DNA of 64,000 bases from Planctomycetaceae bacterium (lineage in GTDB: Bacteria; Planctomycetota; Planctomycetia; Gemmatales; Gemmataceae): NCBI GenBank assembly GCA_013823135.1, contig PNLP01000019.1, forward strand, positions 54,005 through 118,004, in the 5' to 3' direction. Every line of letters starts with the position of its first letter. Positions within the stretch are counted from its first letter, which is position 1. Below, in pieces: positions 7,754 to 18,432 of this stretch. The notes under the pieces were generated by a model. That model ran no database searches. It saw only the letters and a list, made by a program, of their open reading frames with translations, and was not told the origin of the DNA. Made by a program: the position numbers and the translations under genes.

Positions 7754-8776
7754 TCAGCCGAGGGTGAGCGGTCGTGCGAATAGGTCGTCCACGGCTTCTG
7801 TGAGAACCTTCTCGATCCGTTCGACTTCCTCGGGATTCGGTTCGCGTGTCAGATGCGGGGCGAGGTGAATCATCCCGTCGCCCTCGAAGCCGACATCGAG
7901 ATTCGCAAGCAACCCGCCCGGCAGGCGACCGACCACATACGACCACACCGCACGCCGGACCGCCGACTTGCGAACTTTCTCGTCCGCATCCTCGCCCACA
8001 GCGGCTTCGTGGTGAGCGATCGCGGCGATCGTGTCGCAAGTCATCGCGTGATCCTGCCCATACTTGGCATCCACGAACACAAGCAGGTCGGCAAGCACAG
8101 CCCGCACGCGGGCCGGGTCGCCGTGACCTGCACGGGTCAGGATTGTAGCAACCGCAGCGGACACCATCTCTTCGGGAAGCTCCGCAAGGTCCGCGAACGG
8201 GTTCTCGGCGTTGCCTAGCGCCTTCAGAACTTCGGCTCGTGTGCCAACCGTGCTGGTGAAGAGCGGGTCACCGAGTTTCCACAGTGCGTCGTAGGCCTGG
8301 TTCGCCATCTTCGCGGCTTCGGCCGTTTTGCCCGCCATCAGGAGAACGTCCGCGAGCGGCACGAGCGCAACGTTGGCGGACGCGGACTGTGCGCCGTTCA
8401 GGTTACGGGCGAATGCAAGGGACTGGCGAAGCACCTTCTCGGCCTCAGGTAATCGCCCCTGGGCTCCCAATGCCGCACCGTAGCCGAACATAAACGCGAG
8501 ACGGTCCTGGCGTTCCTCCGGGTCGGGGGGCAGCGGCCCTTTTGCGGCGTGCTGGAATTCGAGTGCGGACCGCTCGTATTGACGTGTTCGGAAATGGAAC
8601 CGGGCCATGTCGGCGTAGGCACAGGCCAGCGGGTGTGAGCCCGAGCCATGTTGAGCCTTGGCGGTGAGTGCGGCCTTCTTCACCGTGGATTCCGCCCCTG
8701 CGAGTTCTCCGCGCGAGAGCAGATACAGGGCGATCTCAAGCGGTTCCGAGAATGGTGGCTGTCCAACGAGGGTCAT
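7754..8776 (-). CDS. TPR-like repeat protein
   Basis: The 340-residue protein has several 34-residue helix pairs: SRGELAGAESTVKKAAL, ADMARFHFRTRQYERSALEF, GYGAALGAQGRLPEAEKVLRQSLAFA and LADVLLMAGKTAEAAKMANQAY. These match the tetratricopeptide consensus. The C-terminal 150 residues do not look repetitive. No signal peptide is seen. It is probably a cytoplasmic scaffold protein; the partner is unknown. Confidence 0.6.
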   Translation of the reverse strand: MTLVGQPPFSEPLEIALYLLSRGELAGAESTVKKAALTAKAQHGSGSHPLACAYADMARFHFRTRQYERSALEFQHAAKGPLPPDPEERQDRLAFMFGYGAALGAQGRLPEAEKVLRQSLAFARNLNGAQSASANVALVPLADVLLMAGKTAEAAKMANQAYDALWKLGDPLFTSTVGTRAEVLKALGNAENPFADLAELPEEMVSAAVATILTRAGHGDPARVRAVLADLLVFVDAKYGQDHAMTCDTIAAIAHHEAAVGEDADEKVRKSAVRRAVWSYVVGRLPGGLLANLDVGFEGDGMIHLAPHLTREPNPEEVERIEKVLTEAVDDLFARPLTLG

Positions 8777-8885
8777 CGTGGCGCGCCTCGGCTGATTGGT
8801 TAATTGTTCGATTATCCCCGGTGGAAGAAGAGGTGTCCAGCGTCCGGGGAGTTATTCAGCGGAGAGTGGAGAGTAGAGCGAATTC

Positions 8886-9131
8886 GAAGCAATGGCACGC
8901 GGATGACGCGGATCAAGAGGATAAGACCAAATCAGGATTAACCACAGAGTCACAGAGAGCACAGAGACAACACCAAGGCCGAGAGAAGAATTGTGTTCGA
9001 GACCTTGAATTGTCTCGGTGTTGGGTTTCCTCTCTGTGCTCTCTGTGACTCTGTGGTTAATCCTGATTTAATATTCTGTCTGATCGGTTTTCGATCCTGT
9101 CTTTTCTCCGCGTCATCCGCGTGCCATTGTT
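8886..9131. repeat. Dispersed palindromic repeat, family D copy 2
   Basis: Outer arms begin GAAGCAATGGCACGCGGATG at 8886 and end near GCGTGCCATTGTTT at 9131. Inner arms are TTAACCACAGAGTCACAGAG and its complement around 9025-9060. Layout and sequence match copy 1 at 4134-4348. It occupies the gene-free interval between the TPR-like gene and sucD; nothing else is seen there. Confidence 0.85.
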
Positions 9132-9144
9132 TGCACCGTCTATG

Positions 9145-10059
9145 TCACTTCTTCGCGGCGATCGCCTTCTGAACGGCGCTGCCGAGATCGGCGGGGGTCG
9201 GGGCGATTTCGATCCCGGCCTTCTTCAGCGCAGTGATCTTGTCGGCCGCGCTACCGCTGCCGCCCGAGATGATCGCACCCGCGTGACCCATCCGGCGGCC
9301 AGGGGGAGCCGTCTGCCCCGCGATGAACGCCGCCAGCGGCTTCGTCACGTGCTTCGCGGCGTACTCGGCCGCGAGTTCCTCGGCGTTGCCACCGATCTCG
9401 CCGATCATCAGAATCGCGGACGTGTCCGGGTCGTCCTGGAACATCTTGAGAACGTCGATCTGGTTGGTGCCGTTCACCGGGTCGCCGCCGATACCGACAC
9501 AGGTCGATTGCGGCAGCCCGAGCGAGGTGAGCTGGAACACGGCTTCGTAAGTGAGCGTGCCCGACCGGCTGATGACGCCGATCCCCTTTTCGCCCGGCTT
9601 GCACGGTTTGTGAATGTAGCCCGGCATGATGCCGATCTTGCACTGCCCTGGGGTGATGACGCCGGGACAGTTCGGGCCGACGAGCCGCACGCCGGGCTTG
9701 GTCTGGAGGAACCGTTTGGCACGGGCCATGTCCAGAACCGGGATCCCTTCCGTGATGGCGATGATGAGCGTGATGCCCGCGTCGGCCGCTTCCATGATGG
9801 CGTCGGCGGCCATCGGTGGTGGCACGAACACCATGCTCGCGGTCGCGCCGGTCTTGCGCACGGCTTCCGAGACGGTGTTGAACACCGGCAGTTTGACCTT
9901 CGACTGCGGGCCTTCCCAGGTGTTGCCACCACGACCTGGAGTGCTACCTCCGACGAACTTCGACCCGTATAGCAGACACTGATCGGTGTGGAAGGTGCCC
10001 GACTTGCCGGTAATCCCCTGGCAGATCACCTTGGTGCTCGCATCGACCAGAATGCTCAT
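9145..10059 (-). CDS. sucD: Succinyl-CoA ligase, alpha subunit
   Basis: The 304-residue protein matches the ADP/GDP-forming succinate-CoA ligase alpha chain of the TCA cycle. The CoA-binding Rossmann motif is [14 protein letters not shown] near the N-terminus. The [17 protein letters not shown] region follows, and the phosphorylated active-site histidine is in [14 protein letters not shown]. Start [10 protein letters not shown] at 10057-10059 fits the family length; the upstream frame to 10188 is not conserved-looking. The beta subunit gene (sucC) would normally lie immediately upstream but is not in this position here. Confidence 0.95.
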   Translation of the reverse strand: MSILVDASTKVICQGITGKSGTFHTDQCLLYGSKFVGGSTPGRGGNTWEGPQSKVKLPVFNTVSEAVRKTGATASMVFVPPPMAADAIMEAADAGITLIIAITEGIPVLDMARAKRFLQTKPGVRLVGPNCPGVITPGQCKIGIMPGYIHKPCKPGEKGIGVISRSGTLTYEAVFQLTSLGLPQSTCVGIGGDPVNGTNQIDVLKMFQDDPDTSAILMIGEIGGNAEELAAEYAAKHVTKPLAAFIAGQTAPPGRRMGHAGAIISGGSGSAADKITALKKAGIEIAPTPADLGSAVQKAIAAKK

Positions 10060-10229
10060 GATGGTTCCCGGCGGCTGAAGAGTTCGGTTCCCCGAAGGAT
10101 ACGGGCTGGCGCTCCGACCGTCGAGCCACCGTGCAGCGGCAAAATAGCTGTTGGCACACCGTTGGACTTTGTCGCGCCCGCCGCGCAAGGGGTGCGTCCG
10201 ACACGGCCCGGACCCCTGCCCCCCAGGTC

Positions 10230-12749
10230 CTACACTTCCTTACCGTCACGGATCTGCGCCTTCAAGACGTGCCGCAATCGGCCTTCCACCTTCTTGTGCG
10301 CGTCGCCGATTTCCTTCTCACCGAGTGTGCGGTTGAGCGACTGGTACGTCAGCGCGAACGCCAGGCTCTTGGTACCGGCTGGGATTCCCGGACCTGTGTA
10401 GACGTCGAACAACTCCGCAGCGGTGAGCAACTCACCGCCGCCGGCGCGAATCTCGGCCATCACCTTCTCGGCGGGCGTCTCGGCCGGCACGACCACGGCC
10501 ACGTCGCGCTTCGCTGGCGGGAACGTCGAGAACGGCTTGTACGGGAACCGATCCGGCGCTGCAGCGAGGATCGCTTCGAGGTCGAGTTCCGCGACCTGCA
10601 CGGCCCGTTCGCCAAGCCCAAAGTTCGCAGCGACCTTCGGGTGGAGTTCGCCGAACACGCCGACCGACTTGCCGTTGGCACTGACCTCGGCGGCCCGCAT
10701 CGGATGCAGCCACGGTGTGGTCTTCGCGGGCGAGTACGTCACGCCCGGTAAATGCAGGTCTGTCGCGAGCGATTCGACGACACCCTTCAGGTCGAAGAAG
10801 TCGTACTGTGCAGGCCTTACGCCTTGCGTGTCGTCCCACGCCGTCGCCGTGCGCCGACCGCACAGCACGATCACGACCTGTCGCGGCTCATCGGGCAACC
10901 GCTCGCCGGCTTTCGGAACGTAGACGAAGCCGAGTTCGTACATGCTCACGCTGTCGGTCGCTTCGAGGTTTTTCTGCGCAACCGCGAGCACTCCGGGGAG
11001 CAGCGTTCGCCGCATCACGGAACGCTCCGGCGACAGCGGATTGAGCAGCGCGACGTGAGTTGTCGCCCCGTTGTTCAGCTTTGCTTCCGTCTCCGCACTG
11101 CTCAGCGAATACGTGATCGCTTCCTGCAAGCCCTGATCGGCGAGCAGGTCGCGCACCTTGTCTTCAAGTTCGAGCGAGCGGTTCCCCTTCGGTTCCGGCA
11201 ACTCCAGCGGCAGCAACCGCTCGGGCAGCTTGTCGTACCCGAACACGCGGGCCAGTTCCTCGATCAGATCTGCGGCACCGGCCTGGATGTCGAGGCGCGT
11301 TCGCGGCACGGTCACGGCCCAGCCGAACCTCTCGGGTTTCACCGTGAAGTGAAGGGCCGACAGCACGCGTTCAACCTCGGCCGCGGGCACGTCGAACCCG
11401 AGCAGTCGCGCGATCTCGGAGCGGTGCAGTTCCACAACCTGCGGCGGTGGTGGTGCCGGGTAATCGTCGATGATGCCCGAGAGCACCTCGCCGCTGGCGT
11501 GCTGACGGAACAGGTCCGCGGCACGGACGGCGGCGGGGAGCACGAGATCCGAGTGAACCCCGCGACTGAACCGCGTGCTCGCTTCGCTGAACAGGTTGAA
11601 TTGCCGGGCTGTTTTGCGAACGCTGACGAAATCGAACGCCGCCGATTCGAGCAGGATGGTTTTCGTATCGGCGGTCACTTCGGTTTCCGCCCCACCCATG
11701 ACGCCCGCAAGCGCAATGGCACCGGCCGCGTCGGCGATCACCAGATTCTCGGGCGACAGCGTGCGTTCCTGGCCGTCGAGCGTCTTCAACTTCTCGCCGG
11801 GCTTCGCCGAGCGAATGGTGATCGTCGGCACCTTGCCAGCGGCCCGCTTCACGAGAACATCGTAATCGAAGGCGTGCAGTGGCTGGCCGTATTCGAGCAT
11901 CACATAGTTCGTGACATCGACGATGTTGTTGATCGGCCGCATCCCGGCATACTGGAGTCGCGACTGCATCCATCGCGGAGCCGGGCCGACCTTCACATTG
12001 CGAATGATGGTGGCCGTGTACCGCGGGCACAACTTCGGATCGGCGATGACGACCGCGGCCTTGCTTTCGATGGATTCCGCGACTGTCACAACCTTCGGCT
12101 CGGGGATGTTCGCGGGCACACCAGTGAGCGCTGCCACTTCCCGTGCGATTCCGACCATCGACAGACAGCGTGCCATGTTCGGGAGAATGTCGAGTTCAAC
12201 GACAACCTCGCCGAGCATGTCCGCGGCCGGGGTGCCGGGTGCGGGGTCGGCATCGTCGAGAATGATGATCCCTTCGTGCTCGTCGGAGATGCCCAGCTCG
12301 TAGTTGGACATGCACATCGCGTCGTTCATGATGCCGCGAAGCGCCTTCGGCTCCAGCGTGACGGTCGTCTTCTTTCCGTCCTTGTCGCAGAGGTAATACC
12401 GACACCCGCGAAGGCCGAGAATCACCTTCATTCCGGATTGCCCCGGAGCGATGTTCGGCGCCCCGGTGACCACCGTCTTCGATTCGCTCGCGCCATATTC
12501 GAGCTTCACGAGTTTGAGCTTGTCGGCCTCGGGGTGCTTGGTGATTTCCAGCACCTTGGCGACCATCACCTTGTCGCGTTCCCAGACGAGCCCGGCATCC
12601 TCGGGCTTCACGCGAATGCCAGCAGGTGACCCGACGCCAAACACCTTGACGCCGCTTGATTCGAGTCCGGCGATGGTGAGTCGCTCGACGAGGTGAGCCG
12701 CGTCGGGGATGGCAACGTATTCGCGGAGCCAGGAGAGCGGAACGAGCAT
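10230..12749 (-). CDS. pheT: Phenylalanyl-tRNA synthetase, beta subunit
   Basis: The 839-residue product has the full bacterial PheT layout. It comprises an N-terminal domain ([12 protein letters not shown]), an EMAP-like tRNA-binding domain (about 40-155), the B3/B4 editing domain with [24 protein letters not shown], the B5 domain, a catalytic-like core, and a C-terminal ferredoxin-like anticodon-binding domain ([16 protein letters not shown]). It charges tRNA-Phe together with PheS, which is not adjacent. A tRNA-Lys gene lies just upstream on the opposite strand. Many antisense open frames here are shadows. Confidence 0.97.
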   Translation of the reverse strand: MLVPLSWLREYVAIPDAAHLVERLTIAGLESSGVKVFGVGSPAGIRVKPEDAGLVWERDKVMVAKVLEITKHPEADKLKLVKLEYGASESKTVVTGAPNIAPGQSGMKVILGLRGCRYYLCDKDGKKTTVTLEPKALRGIMNDAMCMSNYELGISDEHEGIIILDDADPAPGTPAADMLGEVVVELDILPNMARCLSMVGIAREVAALTGVPANIPEPKVVTVAESIESKAAVVIADPKLCPRYTATIIRNVKVGPAPRWMQSRLQYAGMRPINNIVDVTNYVMLEYGQPLHAFDYDVLVKRAAGKVPTITIRSAKPGEKLKTLDGQERTLSPENLVIADAAGAIALAGVMGGAETEVTADTKTILLESAAFDFVSVRKTARQFNLFSEASTRFSRGVHSDLVLPAAVRAADLFRQHASGEVLSGIIDDYPAPPPPQVVELHRSEIARLLGFDVPAAEVERVLSALHFTVKPERFGWAVTVPRTRLDIQAGAADLIEELARVFGYDKLPERLLPLELPEPKGNRSLELEDKVRDLLADQGLQEAITYSLSSAETEAKLNNGATTHVALLNPLSPERSVMRRTLLPGVLAVAQKNLEATDSVSMYELGFVYVPKAGERLPDEPRQVVIVLCGRRTATAWDDTQGVRPAQYDFFDLKGVVESLATDLHLPGVTYSPAKTTPWLHPMRAAEVSANGKSVGVFGELHPKVAANFGLGERAVQVAELDLEAILAAAPDRFPYKPFSTFPPAKRDVAVVVPAETPAEKVMAEIRAGGGELLTAAELFDVYTGPGIPAGTKSLAFALTYQSLNRTLGEKEIGDAHKKVEGRLRHVLKAQIRDGKEV

Positions 12750-12957
12750 GGCGGAACCTTGTGCAGCGAGCGGCCGGGGTTATCCCGGTCGTGCAAGGGA
12801 CATGCTAGGAGACGGGCGTTCGCCTGTCCTGGGTTCGCGCATTCTGAGGCAGCGCGTGAACCTGCCGGCTCGACAGGTGTCTGTGAGGGTGTGATGGAGA
12901 TTTTTCCGGCGACACCCCTTGAAGGGGGACGGGGTAGCCACCACAATATTGATCTCT

Positions 12958-13030
<73 letters not shown>

Positions 13031-13037
13031 CTCAAAA

Positions 13038-13083
13038 CAAGCCGCCGTAACTGCCATTTCCAGTTGGTAGTTACGGCGGCTTG
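13038..13083 (+). terminator. Terminator after tRNA-Lys
   Basis: A long hairpin with stem CAAGCCGCCGTAACT and its complement (AGTTACGGCGGCTTG) lies 7 bases past the tRNA and is followed by TGTTTTTCG, as expected for an intrinsic terminator. From 13090 to 13346 I see no credible gene; open frames there read through the tRNA and hairpin. Confidence 0.8.
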
Positions 13084-13346
13084 TGTTTTTCGCTTCAGCC
13101 CCATGTCTGGCGACAACTCTTTCTGGTTGGATCGTCAGAATTTCCCCGCAGCCGGCACGGCTGCACCGCAACTCAAGTTCGACATCCTCGACTGCTCTCG
13201 CTTTACCGGACCGTAAGCCACGTTCGACTGCACCTTCGCCTCCCTGCGCAACCGTCGCTGGATCGGCGCGGTTCGGGCCGGGCAGCAGCACAACCGGCTC
13301 AGGCGACACACGATTGTCTCGTGGGCGGGGCCATCGGAGGGTTACT

Positions 13347-14363
13347 TCATTTCCCCTGCACGAGTGGCTTGTCGAGGAGGTACTTCCACTCCCACTCGAC
13401 AGTCTCTGCCTTCGCATCTTTCTTGATGTGGTAACCAAGACGCATTCGCTTTGTGGTGATCTCAACCACGAAGAAACCCTTCTCGGTCTGCCCGGTGTTC
13501 ACGCAGTCGATCGCCTTCTCTTCCCCCTCGGGTTTGTACTTTCGCAGGCCGGTGCCGGTGTGCCCGTAGAAGTATGCGATCACGTTGTACGGCTTCACCG
13601 CCTTGTAAAACTCGGCCCAGTCCTCGGGGTTCCACCAGTCCGTGTCCACCCCGCAGTGCGACATGATGACCACCGGCCGCCCGCTATCGCCAACCGAGGT
13701 CTTCAGGTCGTCCTTCACGAACGAGAGAGCCCCTTGCGGGTCGTGCCACGGCAGGGAGTAGCGGATCTTCGGGTGTTGCTTGTCAGCGGGGTACAGGTTC
13801 GCCTGCACGAAGTGAACCTGCTCCCAGTCCCACGAGTAGTGCAGGCCGTTCTCGGCAACGTTTCCGATGCGGCCGGCCTTCTTGCGGTCGGCGTTGCGTT
13901 CCTTGATCTTGGCCTGCACGCTGAAGCCGAACTTCTCCTTGCCGATTGGCGGGCCATCGTGGTTCCCCCATCCTTCGAATACGGGGTACTTGAGCAAGCC
14001 ATCCGTGCCGTCGAGCCCGAATTGCTTCTCGAAGTGCCGCCACTGCACGGGGGTCTCGTCGCGTCTGTCGCCGTCGTCGATCAGGTCGCCGAGCGCGAGC
14101 ACGCCGCGTGGCTTCTCGATCTTTCCGCCACCGAGCTTGTCTGGCCACGCCGTGCCGGGCAGCGCGTTCATCCGCTCGATGGAAACCTTGTTCCGGTCGA
14201 GTCGGTCCAGATTCTTGGAAGAAACGTAATGCGAATCCGAGGTCACGATGAACGTGACGCCGGGGGGATCGTCTGATGTCGTGGGTGCCGCCGCCGTGCC
14301 CACGAGCGCGACGAGCACGACACTCAACGCTGCGGCGAACGTTGTGATTCTGATTCGATTCAT
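13347..14363 (-). CDS. Secreted calcineurin-like metallophosphoesterase
   Basis: The 338-residue protein has a signal peptide (residues 1-27) and the metallophosphatase motif series: TSDSHYVS, LGDLIDDGD, GWGNHDGPP, VIMSHCGVD and FYGHTGTG. These supply the dinuclear metal ligands of the calcineurin-like fold. The product resembles its neighbour at 14382-15455 in length and motif spacing (MNALPGTAWP versus LNKLPGTDVP), so the two look like tandem paralogues. Substrate unknown; it acts outside the cytoplasm. Confidence 0.85.
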   Translation of the reverse strand: MNRIRITTFAAALSVVLVALVGTAAAPTTSDDPPGVTFIVTSDSHYVSSKNLDRLDRNKVSIERMNALPGTAWPDKLGGGKIEKPRGVLALGDLIDDGDRRDETPVQWRHFEKQFGLDGTDGLLKYPVFEGWGNHDGPPIGKEKFGFSVQAKIKERNADRKKAGRIGNVAENGLHYSWDWEQVHFVQANLYPADKQHPKIRYSLPWHDPQGALSFVKDDLKTSVGDSGRPVVIMSHCGVDTDWWNPEDWAEFYKAVKPYNVIAYFYGHTGTGLRKYKPEGEEKAIDCVNTGQTEKGFFVVEITTKRMRLGYHIKKDAKAETVEWEWKYLLDKPLVQGK

Positions 14364-14381
14364 CTCGCCCTCTGGTGGGTG

Positions 14382-15455
14382 TTACTTCTTGGCTGGGGTG
14401 ATGGGTGCCGTCCACGTCTGTGGTGTCCACGCAGCGGTTTCCCAGGCGTCCGCTGTCTGGTACTCCCGCACGATCAACCCGTCGCCGCGAATCTCGAAGT
14501 AGAAGAACGCTTGCTGCTTGCCGGCGAAGTGACTGCTGTTATCGACGTTGAATGTCGGGATCCCTTCCTTCGCGGCCTTGTTCGAGCCGTCCCAGCGGAA
14601 GACGTTGCGGGCGTGCGTGTGACCGAACAGGATTGCCGCGATGGTGTAGCCTTTGAGGGCATCGTGGAACCCTTTGACGTCGGCGGGGTCCCACTCCATG
14701 CTCTCGGCCTTCTTGTCCTCGACCGGCAACGGTTGGGCATACCGGAGCATGTCCACGTGGTGCGTGATGACGACGGGCTTGCCCGACGTGCCGACCTTCT
14801 CCTTCAAGTCGCTGATGAGGAACTCCAGGCTGTCGAGCGGGGCGTAACGGCGTTTGCGGGTGACTTCGGCAGACTGCCCGACAACGATGCCAAGGTTGAC
14901 GAAGTGAACGCCGCCCCAGTCCCAGGAGTAATGCACGCCGTTCTTCGAGGCGTTCTCGACGCCAGGGCGAGTCTTGTTGCGAGCGATGATCTTCTTCACG
15001 GCGAGGCCGTCGCCACGCGGGCTGTCATGGTTCCCGTGAACCTCGTACACGGGCACCTTGAGTTTGCCGTCCTTCCCCGTCAGTCCGTAGGCATCGTTGA
15101 ACGCCGACCACTCGGTCTCTTGCATCTTCACGTTGGCCTTGTCGCCCGTGTCGATGCAGTCGCCCGCGTGGATGACGCCGCGCGGGGCCAGCACCCGGCC
15201 ACCACCTGCGGCCGAGGGGACATCGGTGCCGGGGAGTTTGTTCAGTTGCTCAATTAACCGGTTCGTCACGGTGACGGATCGTTCGTCGAGTTTCGCGGTG
15301 TCTTCTTTGTTGGCGAGGAAATGAGTGTCCCCCACCAGAAAGAATGCAACGGGTTCGTCCTTCGATTGGGGTTGCTCAGCCCGCAAACACGCGGGAAGTG
15401 AAACGCCAGCCGCAGCGGTCGCGACAAACTGCCGGCGGGTGAGATTGCCAGACAT
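14382..15455 (-). CDS. Tat-exported calcineurin-like metallophosphoesterase
   Basis: The 357-residue protein opens with a twin-arginine signal (LTRRQFVATAAAGVSL). Metallophosphatase motifs are VGDTHFLAN, HAGDCIDTGD, VHGNHDSPRGD, VITHHVDML and LFGHTHARN. It lies 18 bases upstream of the paralogue ending at 14363 and 30 bases from the next phosphoesterase, so the three minus-strand genes probably form one transcript. The Tat signal implies folding, perhaps with metal, before export. Confidence 0.88.
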   Translation of the reverse strand: MSGNLTRRQFVATAAAGVSLPACLRAEQPQSKDEPVAFFLVGDTHFLANKEDTAKLDERSVTVTNRLIEQLNKLPGTDVPSAAGGGRVLAPRGVIHAGDCIDTGDKANVKMQETEWSAFNDAYGLTGKDGKLKVPVYEVHGNHDSPRGDGLAVKKIIARNKTRPGVENASKNGVHYSWDWGGVHFVNLGIVVGQSAEVTRKRRYAPLDSLEFLISDLKEKVGTSGKPVVITHHVDMLRYAQPLPVEDKKAESMEWDPADVKGFHDALKGYTIAAILFGHTHARNVFRWDGSNKAAKEGIPTFNVDNSSHFAGKQQAFFYFEIRGDGLIVREYQTADAWETAAWTPQTWTAPITPAKK

Positions 15456-15485
15456 CAGAACTCCTTGGCGATGAGTGGGAGGGGG

Positions 15486-17018
15486 CTACTTCTTCGGCTT
15501 GGTCAGGACAATCTGGTCGAACGCCTTGCCATTCAAGTCGATCGCGCGGAGTTTCAGCGAGTCGGGGGTCACGTCCAGAACGACGAACGAGTGCCGATCG
15601 GCAACCATCTTCGCCGTGTAGTCGGCGTAGTTGTCGCCGTGTTCCTTCTTGAGGGTCACGGCCGTCTTCTCGAGGCCAGGGCCGTACAGAGTGGCACCGC
15701 CACCGCCCGCAACGATGTGAATGATGCCGCTGGGTTGCGTGTTCTTCTCGCCATCGAAAACGCGGTCGAGCGTGAACTCGCCGTCGGCCCGGCCCCGCTT
15801 ATCTCGCTTCGGCGATGTGGGAGCGAACTTCAACGGCACGGTTCGCTGGTAGTTGTGGACGTGCCCACTGAACACGACATCGGCCCCGCACGACTCGAAC
15901 AGCGGTTGCCACAGTCGAACCGATTGCTCGGTGTAGTGCTGGTGTGAACTCGAAAACGCGGGGTTGTGGAAACAGACCAGCTTCCAGCGTGCGGCGCTCC
16001 CTTTCAAATCCTGTTCGACCCACTGTCGCAACTTCAACTGATCCACGTTCCCGGACAGGTTGCTGTTCAGAACCATGACGTGGACCGGGCCGTTGTCGAA
16101 CGAGTAGGCATCGATCGACGGGTAACTGTCGGCGGTGGCCGCGCGGAACCTGGCGACTGCGGCCTTGTCTGAGCCCAGTGGCGTGGCCCACGGGCCGAGG
16201 CCGGGGCCGTTCTGCGGCGCGTGGAAGAAATAGTAGACGCCGAGAGCGTCCGGGATTGTGGGGAACTTGGCGGCGACGTCGTGGTTGCCGAGCACGGGGT
16301 AGAACGGCACCGACGCCATCAGCGGCGCACCGGCCTTGAGGTCGGGCGCGTCCACGTCGTTGTACGTCTTCCAGAAGAAGCTCATGTACTGGCTCACGCG
16401 GCCGGCGGGGTACACGATATCGCCGAGCGCGACCAGGAATTCCGGCTTCTCCTCGTTGATGCGAAACGCAATGGCCTTTTGCTGATCCTTGCCATTGGCG
16501 AGATCGCCGACCAGGGCGAACCGCACGGGCTTGTCGGCCGTGACACGGGTGCGGAAACTCGCCTCGCGGATCACACTCTCGCCGAGTTTGACGCGGTACT
16601 GCACATTCGCGTTGAACGGCAGATCGGTCAACCGCGCGACATACTTGAAGTAGCGTTGCTCTTTCTCGGGCGGCAGCGTGCCGGTCTTCTCGGGCGGGTC
16701 GTCGGGGTCTTTGGGTTTCTCCGGTTTGGCCTTCTTGGGTTCCGGAGCTTTCTCGAAGTCGAGCGTGACCCGCTCGGGTTTGGCGGTGAGAACGCGCCCC
16801 CCTGCGACCTCGTATTCCACGAGGAACTCGCCGGGCTTCTGGTCCGTGAGCCAGCAGAGCACCTTCACGTCTGCCTTACCGAGTACACTCCCGTCGCCGG
16901 GTTGGACGTACGGTTTCACGAGGACCGTTTGTGCCGAAACGGGAGCGGCGAACGCGGTCAACCAGACCGCGACCGCAAGCCTGAAGTGTTCAAGTCGGAG
17001 CATTGCAGCAACCAACAT
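15486..17018 (-). CDS. Purple-acid-phosphatase-like metallophosphoesterase, secreted
   Basis: This 510-residue protein has a signal peptide, an N-terminal fibronectin-like domain (about 30-165) containing a Pro/Lys-rich loop (KKAKPEKPKDPDDPPEK), and a catalytic domain with LVGDLANGKD, LGDIVYPAG, PVLGNHDVA, CFHNPAFSS and FSGHVHNYQ. That domain order is typical of purple acid phosphatases. The start may be the first Met (17018) or the sixth residue (17003). It leads the three-gene phosphoesterase cluster. Confidence 0.85.
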   Translation of the reverse strand: MLVAAMLRLEHFRLAVAVWLTAFAAPVSAQTVLVKPYVQPGDGSVLGKADVKVLCWLTDQKPGEFLVEYEVAGGRVLTAKPERVTLDFEKAPEPKKAKPEKPKDPDDPPEKTGTLPPEKEQRYFKYVARLTDLPFNANVQYRVKLGESVIREASFRTRVTADKPVRFALVGDLANGKDQQKAIAFRINEEKPEFLVALGDIVYPAGRVSQYMSFFWKTYNDVDAPDLKAGAPLMASVPFYPVLGNHDVAAKFPTIPDALGVYYFFHAPQNGPGLGPWATPLGSDKAAVARFRAATADSYPSIDAYSFDNGPVHVMVLNSNLSGNVDQLKLRQWVEQDLKGSAARWKLVCFHNPAFSSSHQHYTEQSVRLWQPLFESCGADVVFSGHVHNYQRTVPLKFAPTSPKRDKRGRADGEFTLDRVFDGEKNTQPSGIIHIVAGGGGATLYGPGLEKTAVTLKKEHGDNYADYTAKMVADRHSFVVLDVTPDSLKLRAIDLNGKAFDQIVLTKPKK

Positions 17019-17152
17019 GGGAATTGAGGGAGGGTGGGTTGAGAACTATCCGTTCAACGCGGCGTCGGATTCACCCAGATTCCGGAGAATCTGCCGAGAT
17101 TGTGGAGACTGTAGCACGACAAGTGCCAGTGTTCGGGTGTGAGAAGGATAAT

Positions 17153-17300
17153 GTCTTTGCCCTGAAGGGGCAGGACAACATAGCCCGGGGCAAGACTGCG
17201 AAGCGGTCGCCGCCCCGGGACCAACTTGGTGTTGGGCTGACCCCGGGGCGACGCTTCGCTTGCCCCGGGCTATGCTGTTCTGCCCCTTCAGGGCAAAGAC
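17153..17300. repeat. 148-base imperfect palindrome, family E
   Basis: Arms GTCTTTGCCCTGAAGGGGCA (left) and TGCCCCTTCAGGGCAAAGAC (right) pair perfectly. Inside them a second block pairs ATAGCCCGGGGCAAG with CTTGCCCCGGGCTAT. It sits in the gene-free gap 17019-17343. Such a long stem is larger than an intrinsic terminator and is likely a dispersed repeat. Confidence 0.8.
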
Positions 17301-17343
17301 AAATGACCGTGGCACTCGTGATGCTACTGTCTCAGATGTCGGG

Positions 17344-18432
17344 TCATTTCATGGTGGGCCGAACCCAGACGGTCGCCGTGAACTCGCCGAATCGCACGGC
17401 CTTGTGTTCCTTGCCGCGTGGGTCGCACGCGAAGACACCGACAACCACGTCGGCCTTGCCGTCGAGGAACTCCGAGTGACGGGTTGCCAGCGTGCTCGTC
17501 GCGCCTGACGTGCGATTCTCGACGGCCATCGAGAACTTCCCACCGATTCGCGACAGACGCATCTGGAGTTCGTCGCCGGGGGCACCGAGGCCGATGAAGT
17601 ACGCATCCTTGTCTCGCCCGTCGCGTGTGTTCACCACGAACTGTCGGTACGAGTCTTCCTCACGCTGACTCACGAGTCCGCCGCGAACGGTCCACTCGGC
17701 AGCAACCCCAGCGTACACCCCGAACTGCCCGACGAACGCCATCGCTGGCACATCCACCACCGCGGCGACAACTTCGAAGTCTTCGCTTCCCGTGAACCCC
17801 AGATCGGTGAGCCGAACCCCCGGGAACTCCGCCTGATCGAGCCCGAAGCGTGTGTTCAGGTCGCTTGCCGTGGCCGTCACTTCGAGCCTCCCCGATCCGG
17901 GAATCACTCTCAGGTTGGGGTCGTTCGCCGGCAGACCAATCCCGGTTCCCGGCAAGCGGTGGGTGAAGCCCGTCCGGGTGCTGGCCACGTCACCAAGGGT
18001 TCCGGACTTGCCGCCACGGAAGTCGAGTGAGAGCGTCCGGGGTTCCGGTGGCGGGGAAACCTTCGGGATACTCTGGGCGGCAAACAGCCCGACCACACCG
18101 CCTCCGATAGACATGCCGACGAGCAGCGAGGCGGCCACGAGCCAGCGCACGGATTGGCTCGTCAAGCCCCGGTTCGCGGGACGTGACGCAGTTGGTTCAT
18201 AGGCGGGTTCGGGAATCTGTGCGAGCGCCTGTTCGGTGGCGACTCGCGCCGCGACCTCAAGTGACAGATCGGTATGCAACTGGGCACACCGAACGAAGTA
18301 GGCACGGGCCACTTCGTCCGTACGGAGCAACGATTCCACCTCGGCAAACTCGGGGGGAGCGATCGTTCCGTCGAGGTAGGCATCGACCAACTCACGGAGC
18401 CGGTCGGAAATCTGCGGGTCAGCCACGCTCAT
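17344..18432 (-). CDS. Membrane-anchored anti-sigma-like protein with sensor domain
   Basis: The 362-residue protein has an N-terminal acidic helical region like anti-sigma factors (RELVDAYLDGTIAPPEFAEVE), one transmembrane helix near residues 97-118 (LVAASLLVGMSIGGGVVGLF), and an extracellular domain with a beta-rich LamG-like look. Its ATG overlaps the sigma factor stop by four bases, so it is translationally coupled. I infer that it sequesters the sigma factor until an envelope signal arrives. The frame upstream of 18432 is shadow of the sigma gene. Confidence 0.75.
   Translation of the reverse strand: MSVADPQISDRLRELVDAYLDGTIAPPEFAEVESLLRTDEVARAYFVRCAQLHTDLSLEVAARVATEQALAQIPEPAYEPTASRPANRGLTSQSVRWLVAASLLVGMSIGGGVVGLFAAQSIPKVSPPPEPRTLSLDFRGGKSGTLGDVASTRTGFTHRLPGTGIGLPANDPNLRVIPGSGRLEVTATASDLNTRFGLDQAEFPGVRLTDLGFTGSEDFEVVAAVVDVPAMAFVGQFGVYAGVAAEWTVRGGLVSQREEDSYRQFVVNTRDGRDKDAYFIGLGAPGDELQMRLSRIGGKFSMAVENRTSGATSTLATRHSEFLDGKADVVVGVFACDPRGKEHKAVRFGEFTATVWVRPTMK

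Noticed and set aside
10752..12629. 625-codon plus-strand frame antisense to pheT
   Set aside because: GC-rich antisense shadow with no recognisable domain; pheT on the other strand is unmistakable.
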